From JAPLJQ01 sp037143735 (GTDB lineage Bacteria; Desulfobacterota; Syntrophia; Syntrophales; UBA2185), in assembly GCA_037143735.1 (NCBI GenBank), contig JBAWYD010000021.1, positions 1 to 26,238 on the forward strand: a stretch of DNA of 26,238 nt. The letters are read 5' to 3'. Shown piece by piece: positions 15,307 through 22,432 of this stretch. A program made the translations under genes and the position numbers. The notes under the pieces were generated by a model that had not been told where the DNA came from, searched no databases, and saw only the letters and a list, made by a program, of their open reading frames with translations. How positions within the stretch are numbered: position 1 is the first letter of the stretch; each line of letters begins with the position of its first letter.

Positions 15307-16320
15307 CTATTTCTTTTTCGTTGCAGCCTTCTTTGCGGGCTTGATCAAGCCTTTCTCTTTGTAATATTTTTCCGCACCGGGGTGAAGCGGTATCGCCATC
15401 CCGGAGAGAGCCGTCTTCAACTGGACATTTTTACCCTGCGCATGGGCCCTTGCCATCAACTCGGCCACACTCGGTTTTCCCGGCGTGCCTTCAAAAACGG
15501 CCTTGGTCATCTGGTATACCGTGTCCTCGGGGACATTCTCATCCACGACCCATTGGGCCATTGTCGTGATGGTGGGAACATCTTTCGCTGTCTTGTAGAT
15601 ATCCTTGGGGATAACGATCCTTGCGTAGAAAGGGAAGGTTTTGGTCAGTTTTTTGATCATGGGCTCGTCAATGGGAACCATCGTGATCTTTGTGCCGAAG
15701 GCCAGTTCCTGGACAGCGGAGGTCGGCCAACCGGCCGTCGTGAAGGTCACATCGGCCTGCTTGTCCTGAAGCCGCTGGGCGGCCCCGGAGAAACCCAGCC
15801 AGTCAACGCTGGCGAAATCCTTATAAGTATAACCATAGGCAGAAAGGACATTCAGGGTATCCACTTCCGTTCCGCTTCCCCGGTCGCCCGGGATCAGCCT
15901 TTTGCCCTTGATGTCCTTGACAGACTTGATCCCTGAGTCGGCTCTGGCGACGATCTGAATGGTCTCCGGATATAAGGAGGCTATGCCTCTTAAGTTCTTG
16001 ACGGCCTTGCCCTCAAACTGGGCCTTTCCAAAGTACGCATTATAAGCCACGTTGCTCTGGACGAAAGCCGATTCCGCCTGGCGATCCTTAATCAGATTGC
16101 AATTCGCGACCGATGCACCTGACGCCTGGGCCGTTGCGACCAAATCGGGCACCCTCTCGCTAAGGCCCTGTGCCAGGATTCCGCCCAAGGGATAGTAGGT
16201 GCCTCCCGTACCGCCTGTCGAAATGACGAAAAACTTCTTTGCCGCGAATGAGTTGCCGGCAAAAATAACAGTTAACAGCAGGACAGATAATACGATCAGT
16301 AATGTTTTCTTTTTCGACAT
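15307..16320 (-). CDS. TAXI-family TRAP transporter solute-binding receptor
   Basis: A 337-residue periplasmic receptor of the TAXI group of TRAP transporters. The signal peptide is MSKKKTLLIVLSVLLLTVIF followed by AGNSFA-A, with cleavage at about residue 26. The mature N-terminus FFVISTGGTGGTYYPLGGILAQ is diagnostic, as are SGASVANCNLIKDRQAESAFVQSN, KGKRLIPGDRGSGTEVDTLNVLSAYGY and DVTFTTAGWPTSAVQELA. The C-terminus ends with a lysine/alanine-rich tail (KPAKKAATKKK). Ligand is unknown; members bind glutamate, 2-oxoglutarate or other acids. A strong GAGGAGG site precedes the ATG. It is the first gene of the minus-strand cluster, transcribed away from gcvT, and a hairpin follows it. Confidence 0.94.
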   Translation of the reverse strand: MSKKKTLLIVLSVLLLTVIFAGNSFAAKKFFVISTGGTGGTYYPLGGILAQGLSERVPDLVATAQASGASVANCNLIKDRQAESAFVQSNVAYNAYFGKAQFEGKAVKNLRGIASLYPETIQIVARADSGIKSVKDIKGKRLIPGDRGSGTEVDTLNVLSAYGYTYKDFASVDWLGFSGAAQRLQDKQADVTFTTAGWPTSAVQELAFGTKITMVPIDEPMIKKLTKTFPFYARIVIPKDIYKTAKDVPTITTMAQWVVDENVPEDTVYQMTKAVFEGTPGKPSVAELMARAHAQGKNVQLKTALSGMAIPLHPGAEKYYKEKGLIKPAKKAATKKK

Positions 16321-16513
16321 AAGTCCCTCCTCATTGTGTTATTTGAATTTGATCATTCAGGAAAAGACCTGTTGGTTCAACGATCTTCACCCTGTCTAAT
16401 TTGGAAAATAATATGATTGAAAACATGACATCTTTCACCGCTAACGGACTTCATGAAATGCGATGATCATCAGATTTATCCGTGCAGATTTTAACGCAGT
16501 GAATCCTGCAGGA

Positions 16514-16543
16514 ATAATTAAAGGATTCGGGAAAGAATGTCAA
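16514..16543 (-). promoter_or_regulatory. Predicted sigma70-type promoter for the TAXI/Kor/ABC cluster
   Basis: On the minus strand a perfect -35 TTGACA (16543-16538), an 18-bp spacer and a -10 AATTAT (16519-16514, 4 of 6). The expected start near 16507 leaves a leader of roughly 185 nt before the receptor ATG. Two dyads overlap the -10: GAATCCT/AGGATTC (16501-16507, 16522-16528) and the palindrome TCCTGCAGGA (16504-16513), which could be an operator. Confidence 0.5.
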
Positions 16544-16635
16544 TGTGTTTTTACGCCTTGAAATGCGACAAAACCTGTGTTACCAATCAACCTGTCACAT
16601 AGTGCTGTCTCGACCACAGGGACAATAGAAATATC

Positions 16636-16664
16636 ATTTTTTTTCATGTCATTTCTTTTATAAT
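16636..16664 (+). promoter_or_regulatory. Predicted promoter for the gcvT operon
   Basis: A perfect TATAAT (16659-16664) in a T-rich context, about 57 nt before the gcvT ATG. The -35 at the right distance (16636-16641) is poor, which suggests an activator or a weak basal promoter. The expected start is near 16671, just before the first of two AAGGAG elements. Confidence 0.4.
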
Positions 16665-16720
16665 CTCTTCATCCAAGGAGCTTCCCGGCAGGAATAACGT
16701 CATCCCAAGGAGATTCGGCC

Positions 16721-17815
16721 ATGAAAAAAACCCCCCTTTATGATCGTCATGTTTCCCTTGGCGCCAGAGTCATCGATTTCGGTGGTTGGGCCATGCCCGT
16801 TCAATACACCTATGTCATTGAAGAACACGAGACAACCAGAGAAAAGGCGGGGCTTTTCGATATATGTCACATGGGAGAAATTGAGGTCAGGGGTCCCCAT
16901 GCATTAGACCTCCTGCAACGGGTACTGAGCAGAAACCTGGCGGGACAAATCACAGGACAGATCAAGCTGAGCGTCATGACCAATGAGCAGGGTGGTATTA
17001 TTGATGATTTAACCGTTTACCGCCTGGGCGGGGACCATTATATGGTTGTGACAAATGCCGGAACAAAGGACAAAGATCTTGCGTGGATGATGAGTGAGAG
17101 GAATAAGGGAGGGTTTCCCGGCGCCCAAATAACTGACATCAGCGATAAAACTGGAAAACTGGACCTGCAGGGACCTTTTTCCCAAAAAATACTTGAGCAT
17201 CTGATTGCCGACGATATAGCCCGGTTAAAATATTATCATGCCATGAATGCAACCATTCTTAATATTCCGGTTCTTGTGTCACGCAGTGGATACACCGGTG
17301 AGGATGGGTTTGAAATCTATTCCGACAGCGCAAGGATCGGGGACATATGGGACAAACTCCTTGAGGCCGGCGCCGATTACGGGATAAAACCGGCCGGGCT
17401 CGGCGCAAGGGATACCCTGCGACTGGAAGCGGGCATGATGCTGTATGGAAACGACATGGATGAAGCGATTACCCCCCTGGAGGTTGTTTATGGCTGGGTA
17501 ACAGACCTGGATAAAGATTTCACGGGGAGTGAGGCATTAAGAAGGATGAAGCAGAACGGACCGGCTAAAAAACTGGTCGGGTTTGAAATGGAAGACAGGG
17601 GCATTGCCAGACACGGGTATAGTGTTTTCAAAGAGGGGAAAGAGGTGGGCCTGGTAACATCGGGAACATTTACACCCACCTTGAAGAAGGCGATTGGACT
17701 GGCCTTTGTGCCGGTCTCGTACAGCGAACCAGGCACGGAGATATTCATCCAGATCCGGGATCACCATTCAAAAGCGCGGATCGTGAAGCTGCCATTTTAC
17801 AAAAGGAAAAAATAG
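16721..17815 (+). CDS. gcvT: Glycine cleavage system T protein (aminomethyltransferase)
   Basis: A 364-residue T protein: it releases ammonia from the H-protein-bound aminomethyl group and transfers the carbon to tetrahydrofolate. The start KKTPLYDRHVSLGARVIDFGGWAMPVQY is the usual GcvT N-terminus. GLFDICHMGEIEV, NEQGGIIDDLTVYRL, SRSGYTGEDGFEIY and LGARDTLRLEAGMMLYGND are all in place. The C-terminal beta-barrel has VTSGTFTPTLKKAIGLAFV. Length is normal and no catalytic motif is missing. The ribosome site AAGGAG lies 8 nt before the ATG. It opens a seven-gene plus-strand operon with H, PA, PB, an unknown protein, lipA and lpd, giving the whole system in one place. Confidence 0.97.
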   Translation: MKKTPLYDRHVSLGARVIDFGGWAMPVQYTYVIEEHETTREKAGLFDICHMGEIEVRGPHALDLLQRVLSRNLAGQITGQIKLSVMTNEQGGIIDDLTVYRLGGDHYMVVTNAGTKDKDLAWMMSERNKGGFPGAQITDISDKTGKLDLQGPFSQKILEHLIADDIARLKYYHAMNATILNIPVLVSRSGYTGEDGFEIYSDSARIGDIWDKLLEAGADYGIKPAGLGARDTLRLEAGMMLYGNDMDEAITPLEVVYGWVTDLDKDFTGSEALRRMKQNGPAKKLVGFEMEDRGIARHGYSVFKEGKEVGLVTSGTFTPTLKKAIGLAFVPVSYSEPGTEIFIQIRDHHSKARIVKLPFYKRKK

Positions 17816-17825
17816 GGAGAGAAAA

Positions 17826-18224
17826 ATGTCCAAACCAAATCCGGCAGACAGAAAGTACACAAAAGAACATGAGTGGGCAAAAGAGAATGGAGATGGAACG
17901 ATCACCATGGGCATTACAGACCATGCTCAGGAATTGCTGACCGATATTGTCTTTGTAGAACTCCCCCCGGTCGGGAAAAAAGTGAAACAGATGCAGCCTC
18001 TCGCTGTCGTGGAATCCGTCAAATCCGTATCCGACGTTTATTCGCCGGTAAGCGGCGAAGTTGTAGAAATCAATTCGGTTTTGGAGGCGCACCCGGAGCT
18101 GGTCAATCAGGATGCCTTCGGCGACGGCTGGATTGCGAAACTGAAAATGGATGATCCCGGCGAACTGATGAACCTCATGGACGCCGCCGGTTACGAAGAC
18201 ATGATCAGGGAAGATAAACATTAA
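17826..18224 (+). CDS. gcvH: Glycine cleavage system H protein (lipoyl carrier)
   Basis: A 132-residue lipoyl-domain protein that shuttles the aminomethyl intermediate between P, T and L proteins. The lipoylated lysine is K66 within VVESVKSVSDVYSPVSGEV. Other landmarks are KYTKEHEWA near the start, GITDHAQELLTDIVFVELP and the C-terminal NQDAFGDGWIAKLKMDDPGEL. Length is normal. GGAGAG directly after the gcvT stop is its ribosome site (10-nt gap). The lipoyl synthase encoded four genes downstream probably modifies this protein. A 75-nt gap separates it from gcvPA. Confidence 0.97.
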   Translation: MSKPNPADRKYTKEHEWAKENGDGTITMGITDHAQELLTDIVFVELPPVGKKVKQMQPLAVVESVKSVSDVYSPVSGEVVEINSVLEAHPELVNQDAFGDGWIAKLKMDDPGELMNLMDAAGYEDMIREDKH

Positions 18225-18299
18225 GGGATAAACTCCGTCAGGAATTTACATTCTTCAAGAGGTTTAATAACACTCAGCAACTGGAGAAAGGAACGCGAC

Positions 18300-19631
18300 A
18301 TGGATTACGTCCCCCATACCCCGGAAGATCAAAAAAAGATAATGGAAACCGTCGGTATCCGGACCATCGATGATCTCTTTACCGACATTCCCGAAAAATA
18401 CAAACTGAAAAATCTTCTCGACCTGCCGTCCGCCCTGTCCGAACAGGACGTTTCGGCCCTGATGAAGGGTATCGGCAACCGGAACACGATCCCCCCCATC
18501 ACCCTCATGGGCGCGGGTGCTTATTATCACTACATCCCCGCCGTCGTGGGGCATGTCATTTCCCGCTCGGAATTCTACACGGCCTACACCCCCTACCAGG
18601 CGGAGATCAGTCAGGGGATACTCCAGGCCATTTACGAATACCAGACCATGATCGCAAAACTTACGGGCATGCAGGTCGCCAATGCCTCCATGTATGACGG
18701 CGCTTCCGCCATGGCCGAGGCGGCGGTTTTAGCCGCCAAGACCCTGAACCGGACGCGAATCGTTGTAATACGCTCCGTTCACCCGGAATACCGCCAGGTG
18801 GTCAAAACATACGCCTGGGCAAACGGCTACGAAGTCATTGAAACCCCTTATGAAAAATCCGGACGGATGAACCGTGACGCCCTGCTGGAAGCCGTAGACG
18901 ACCGGACTGCCGCCGTCCTGCTCCAGAGTCCCAATTTTTTCGGGATCGTCGAGGACATTGCATCAATCGCGTCTGACGTACACGCAAAGGGCGCCCTGCT
19001 GGTCTCCGGCTTCACGGAGGCTACATCTCTGGGCATTCTGAAACCGGCGGGCGACATGGGGGCTGATTTTGTTGTGGGGGAAGGTCAGGCCTTCGGCAAT
19101 CCCATGAACTTCGGCGGCCCCTACCTGGGAATCTTTGCCGGTACGGACAAATTCTTGAGGAAGATTCCGGGGAGACTCGCCGGAGCCACCGTGGACAGGG
19201 AAGGCAAGCGGGGATTCGTCCTCACCCTGCAAACCCGGGAACAGCACATCCGGCGGGAAAAAGCCACCTCCAATATCTGCTCCAACGAAGCCCTCTGCGC
19301 CCTGGCCGCCGGGGTCTATCTTGTTTGTCTGGGGAAAAATCTCAAGAAACTGGCAGAACTCAATTTCCAGAAAGCCCATTATCTCAAGGAAACGCTGTCC
19401 GGACTTACGGGTTGGGAATCGGTATTTTCCGCTCCCGTCTATAACGAATTTGTCATGCGCTGTCCCGATCCGAAGACCGTTAATCAGAAATTGGAAAATG
19501 CAGGAATTATCGGCGGCTACGAACTGGGCAAAGACTACCCTGACCTGAAAGAGTGTCTCCTGTTCTGCGCCACGGAAATGATGACAAAAGACGATATCGA
19601 CAGAGTGGTTTCCATTATTATGGGTAGTTAA
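18300..19631 (+). CDS. gcvPA: Glycine dehydrogenase (decarboxylating) subunit 1
   Basis: A 443-residue N-terminal half of the split P protein. P decarboxylates glycine with PLP and transfers the remaining aminomethyl group to lipoyl-H. The start DYVPHTPEDQKKIMETVGIRTIDDLF, the AGAYYHYIPAVV segment, the TAYTPYQAEISQGILQAIYEYQT segment and LTGMQVANASMYDGASAMAEA are characteristic. GEGQAFGNPMNFGGPYLGIFA and TLQTREQHIRREKATSNIC follow. It lacks the PLP lysine, which is in subunit 2. The split arrangement is usual in deltaproteobacteria, Gram-positives and thermophiles and differs from the fused enzyme of E. coli. AAGGA lies 7 nt before the ATG. Confidence 0.97.
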   Translation: MDYVPHTPEDQKKIMETVGIRTIDDLFTDIPEKYKLKNLLDLPSALSEQDVSALMKGIGNRNTIPPITLMGAGAYYHYIPAVVGHVISRSEFYTAYTPYQAEISQGILQAIYEYQTMIAKLTGMQVANASMYDGASAMAEAAVLAAKTLNRTRIVVIRSVHPEYRQVVKTYAWANGYEVIETPYEKSGRMNRDALLEAVDDRTAAVLLQSPNFFGIVEDIASIASDVHAKGALLVSGFTEATSLGILKPAGDMGADFVVGEGQAFGNPMNFGGPYLGIFAGTDKFLRKIPGRLAGATVDREGKRGFVLTLQTREQHIRREKATSNICSNEALCALAAGVYLVCLGKNLKKLAELNFQKAHYLKETLSGLTGWESVFSAPVYNEFVMRCPDPKTVNQKLENAGIIGGYELGKDYPDLKECLLFCATEMMTKDDIDRVVSIIMGS

Positions 19632-19657
19632 ATAATGACATCAGAGAGGGAAATGAT

Positions 19658-21103
19658 ATGGAACTCATATTCGAGAAGAGCCGACCGGGACGCGGCGCCA
19701 CGACTATTCCAAGAAGTGATGTGCCGGAGGTAGCCGCTGGAAGTATCATAGATAAGAATCTTCTCCGGGAAGAAGTGGACCTGCCGGAAGTTGCCGAGGT
19801 GGATCTGATCCGTCATTATACACAGCTGTCCAAGCGGAATTTTGGCGTCGATGTGGGTTTTTATCCCTTAGGTTCATGCACCATGAAGTACAATCCCAAG
19901 ATTAATGAGGATATCTCGCGGCTTCCCGGATTTACCTCCCTCCATCCTTACGCGCCCGCCGAATTTTCCCAGGGATCACTACAGCTCATGTATGAGACGC
20001 GGCAGTATCTGAGCGAAATTTTCGGGATGGCCGATTTCGCCCTCCAGCCTGCCGCTGGCGCCCACGGTGAACTTACTGGTATCATGGTTATCAAGAAATT
20101 CTTCGAGAAAAAAGGAGAGAAACGCTCTCAGATCCTCATCCCCGACGCCGCCCACGGAACGAATCCCGCATCGGGGGCGCTCTGCGGATACCAGGTGGTT
20201 ACGGTGCGTTCCAACAGCGAAGGGGGTGTGGACATTGATCATCTGCGGGAACTGATGGCGGAAATCGTGGCAGGTCTCATGCTGACGAATCCAAATACTC
20301 TGGGGCTCTTTGAAAGAAATATCGAGCAGGTGGCGGAAATCGTTCACAGCCGGGGAGGATTTCTCTACTGCGACGGCGCCAATGCCAATGCCTTCATGGG
20401 TAAAACGAGGCCCGGCGACCTGGGTTTCGACGTGATCCAGCTCAATCTCCACAAGACCTTCTCGACGCCTCACGGCTGCGGCGGTCCGGGAAGCGGGCCC
20501 GTCGGCGTCGGGGAAAAACTTGTTCCCCATCTCCCCATTCCGCGGATCGTAAAAAGAGGAGACAGCTATGACTGGGACTACGACTGCCCCGACAGCATCG
20601 GAAGGGTACGGGCATTTTACGGTAATTTCAACGTCATGGTGAAGGCCTACACCTACATCCGGTCTCTGGGACCGGACGGGTTGAAGCGGGCCAGCGAAAT
20701 CGCCGTTCTGAACGCAAATTATGTCAAGGAAAGGCTGAAGCCCCACTATGACCTTGCCTATGACCGGGTCTGTATGCACGAGTGCGTTTTTTCCGGAAAC
20801 CGGCAGGTAAAGGAAAGCGGGGTGCACACCTCCGACATTGCCAAGCGCCTTCTGGACTACGGCTATCATCCGCCGACGATTTACTTCCCCATGATCGTCC
20901 CCGAGGCCATCATGATCGAACCCAATGAAACGGAAAGCAAAGAGACTTTGGATGCGTTCTGTGATACCATGATTGCCATCGCCCATGAAGCGAAGGAAAA
21001 CCCGGATCTTGTCAAATCGGCGCCACTGACGACTCCCGTCAGGCGTCTGGATGACGTGAAGGCGGCCCGGGAACCGGATGTCTGCTGGAAAGGACGCATG
21101 TAA
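19658..21103 (+). CDS. gcvPB: Glycine dehydrogenase (decarboxylating) subunit 2
   Basis: A 481-residue C-terminal half of the split P protein, forming an alpha2beta2 enzyme with GcvPA. The PLP-binding lysine is K266 in QLNLHKTFSTPHGCGGPGSG. Other landmarks are GFYPLGSCTMKYNPKINE, LQPAAGAHGELTGIMVIKKF, PDAAHGTNPASGALCGY and CDGANANAFMGKTRPGDLGF. The C-terminus ends with VRRLDDVKAAREPDVCWKGRM. Length is as expected. The 26-nt gap after gcvPA contains GAGAGG. The start of the next gene follows 14 nt after the stop, so the unknown membrane protein is likely on the same transcript. Confidence 0.97.
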   Translation: MELIFEKSRPGRGATTIPRSDVPEVAAGSIIDKNLLREEVDLPEVAEVDLIRHYTQLSKRNFGVDVGFYPLGSCTMKYNPKINEDISRLPGFTSLHPYAPAEFSQGSLQLMYETRQYLSEIFGMADFALQPAAGAHGELTGIMVIKKFFEKKGEKRSQILIPDAAHGTNPASGALCGYQVVTVRSNSEGGVDIDHLRELMAEIVAGLMLTNPNTLGLFERNIEQVAEIVHSRGGFLYCDGANANAFMGKTRPGDLGFDVIQLNLHKTFSTPHGCGGPGSGPVGVGEKLVPHLPIPRIVKRGDSYDWDYDCPDSIGRVRAFYGNFNVMVKAYTYIRSLGPDGLKRASEIAVLNANYVKERLKPHYDLAYDRVCMHECVFSGNRQVKESGVHTSDIAKRLLDYGYHPPTIYFPMIVPEAIMIEPNETESKETLDAFCDTMIAIAHEAKENPDLVKSAPLTTPVRRLDDVKAAREPDVCWKGRM

Positions 21104-21117
21104 ACAGGGGACTGGAT

Positions 21118-21537
21118 ATGTACAAAAAGAAACTCATGGAAAAACTCAAGGTGGTCAAAGATTCCAGGGAAAGAGACCGGATCATCTGGGCTCTTTCCGG
21201 TCTTGAAAAGGATGCCACCGGCGATAAACAGGCGCCGGTTGAACCGCGAAAAACCGTCTTAAGTCCCACTCCGGACCAGAAACAGAATCTCCCCAAACTG
21301 CCAACGGGTATCCGCCAGTTGTTTTCCTATGTAGTGCCCGCGCTATTTCTTTTTTTTGGTCTTATGAACCTTCTGCAGGCCCTGATGCATATCCTTCCAT
21401 CCGGTAAAGTTGAAGCGGCCATTCCCCAGCTTATCACGGGGGCCATATTTTTTCTGTTCGGTATTGCGGGTTTTATAAAAGCCAGGAAACAAGCCACAGG
21501 GGAAGATCCGGAAACGAAAGCGGACGAGCATTCCTGA
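21118..21537 (+). CDS. Uncharacterised small two-TM protein inside the glycine cleavage operon
   Basis: A 139-residue protein I do not recognise. The first ~32 residues are a charged amphipathic helix (KLMEKLKVVKDSRERDRIIW), followed by a Pro/Gln/Lys-rich linker to about residue 70. Two hydrophobic helices come next: about residues 77-99 (FSYVVPALFLFFGLMNLLQA) and 108-127 (PQLITGAIFFLFGIAGFIKA), then a charged tail (RKQATGEDPETKADEHS). Both ends are probably cytoplasmic. It starts 14 nt after gcvPB and stops 19 nt before lipA, same strand, so it is almost surely co-transcribed. There is no known required membrane component of glycine cleavage, which makes its place notable. Reality is supported by spacing, strand and coding-like composition. 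Confidence 0.85.
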   Translation: MYKKKLMEKLKVVKDSRERDRIIWALSGLEKDATGDKQAPVEPRKTVLSPTPDQKQNLPKLPTGIRQLFSYVVPALFLFFGLMNLLQALMHILPSGKVEAAIPQLITGAIFFLFGIAGFIKARKQATGEDPETKADEHS

Positions 21538-21556
21538 TCGTTGAAAAAGATTTTTT

Positions 21557-22432
21557 ATGGACGCAAAGCGCAAGCCAGAATGGCTGAAGGTTAAACTCCC
21601 CTGCGGCAGCGACGTCAGACGCGTGAAGGGAATTCTTTCTTCTTTCCGCCTTCACACCGTATGCCAGGAAGCCCGCTGTCCGAATATCGCCGAATGCTTT
21701 CATGCCGGAACGGCGACTTTTTTGATACTGGGAAATATTTGCACGAGAAACTGTCTCTACTGCAATGTCCCATACGGGAAACCAGAAGAAGTTGATGACA
21801 GCGAACCGGAGCGCCTCGTCCAGGCTGTCCGGGAAATGGGAATTGAATACGTCGTCATCACATCGGTCACCCGGGATGATCTTTCCGACGGGGGCGCAGA
21901 GGCCTTTGCGAGCTGCGTGGAAATGCTGTATCGGGAAGTGCCGGCATGTAAGGTGGAAGTCCTCATACCGGATCTCATGGGCAACTGGCAGGCCCTTGAG
22001 CGGATCACGGAAGCCCGGCCCCACGTCATCAATCACAACATGGAAATTGTGCCCTCGCTCTTTGACGTCATTCGCCCACAGGGAGATTACAAGCGTTCCC
22101 TGGAGTTGCTGCAGCGAGTTCATCAGGGCAACGAAAAAACCATTACAACCAAATCAGGATTCATGGTCGGATTTGGAGAGGACTGGGGAAACATCCTGGA
22201 GTTGCTCCACGACCTGGCATCCGTTCATTGTGAACGGATAACGGTCGGGCAATACCTGCAACCCACGCGAAACCACTGGCCCGTCATGAAATACTACGAA
22301 CCGGACGAGTTTGAAGTCATCAAGGGAATGGCTTTTGAAATGGGATTGAAGCACGTGGAATCCGGGCCACTGGTGCGCAGCTCATATCATGCCGAGAAAA
22401 TGATGTCCGACCCGCCCAGGGCGAACTCATGA
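21557..22432 (+). CDS. lipA: Lipoyl synthase (radical SAM)
   Basis: A 291-residue radical SAM enzyme that inserts two sulfurs into octanoyl-lysine on lipoyl domains. The auxiliary cluster motif has C36, C41 and C47 (VCQEARCPNIAECF). The radical SAM cluster is C62, C66 and C69 (ICTRNCLYCNV). The C-terminal RSSYHA serine that ligates the auxiliary cluster is present (GPLVRSSYHAEK). Length is normal. The stop overlaps the lpd start by 4 nt (ATGA). Its placement beside gcvH and lpd indicates that it serves the glycine cleavage H protein. The octanoyl donor enzyme (LipB) or a ligase (LplA) is not in the window, so the octanoyl group must be supplied from elsewhere. Confidence 0.97.
   Translation: MDAKRKPEWLKVKLPCGSDVRRVKGILSSFRLHTVCQEARCPNIAECFHAGTATFLILGNICTRNCLYCNVPYGKPEEVDDSEPERLVQAVREMGIEYVVITSVTRDDLSDGGAEAFASCVEMLYREVPACKVEVLIPDLMGNWQALERITEARPHVINHNMEIVPSLFDVIRPQGDYKRSLELLQRVHQGNEKTITTKSGFMVGFGEDWGNILELLHDLASVHCERITVGQYLQPTRNHWPVMKYYEPDEFEVIKGMAFEMGLKHVESGPLVRSSYHAEKMMSDPPRANS

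Larger units (their letters stand above)
16321..16720. promoter_or_regulatory. Divergent regulatory region between TAXI receptor and gcvT
   Basis: 400 bp with no gene. It carries a predicted minus-strand promoter overlapped by dyads (16501-16543) and a plus-strand TATAAT (16659-16664). It also has a 10-bp palindrome GATGATCATC (16462-16471), a repeated 10-mer TGAAATGCGA (16454-16463 and 16559-16568) and a duplicated AAGGAG element before gcvT. I looked for glycine riboswitch core motifs and did not find them. Confidence 0.55.

Noticed and set aside
16590..16720. Glycine riboswitch upstream of gcvT
   Set aside because: The conserved GGAGAG-type and related core motifs of the aptamer were not found, and the predicted transcript leader of about 50 nt is too short for it.
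19979..20986. A 335-codon minus-strand frame inside gcvPB
   Set aside because: Antisense shadow of a confidently assigned gene with GC-rich codons; no family motif.
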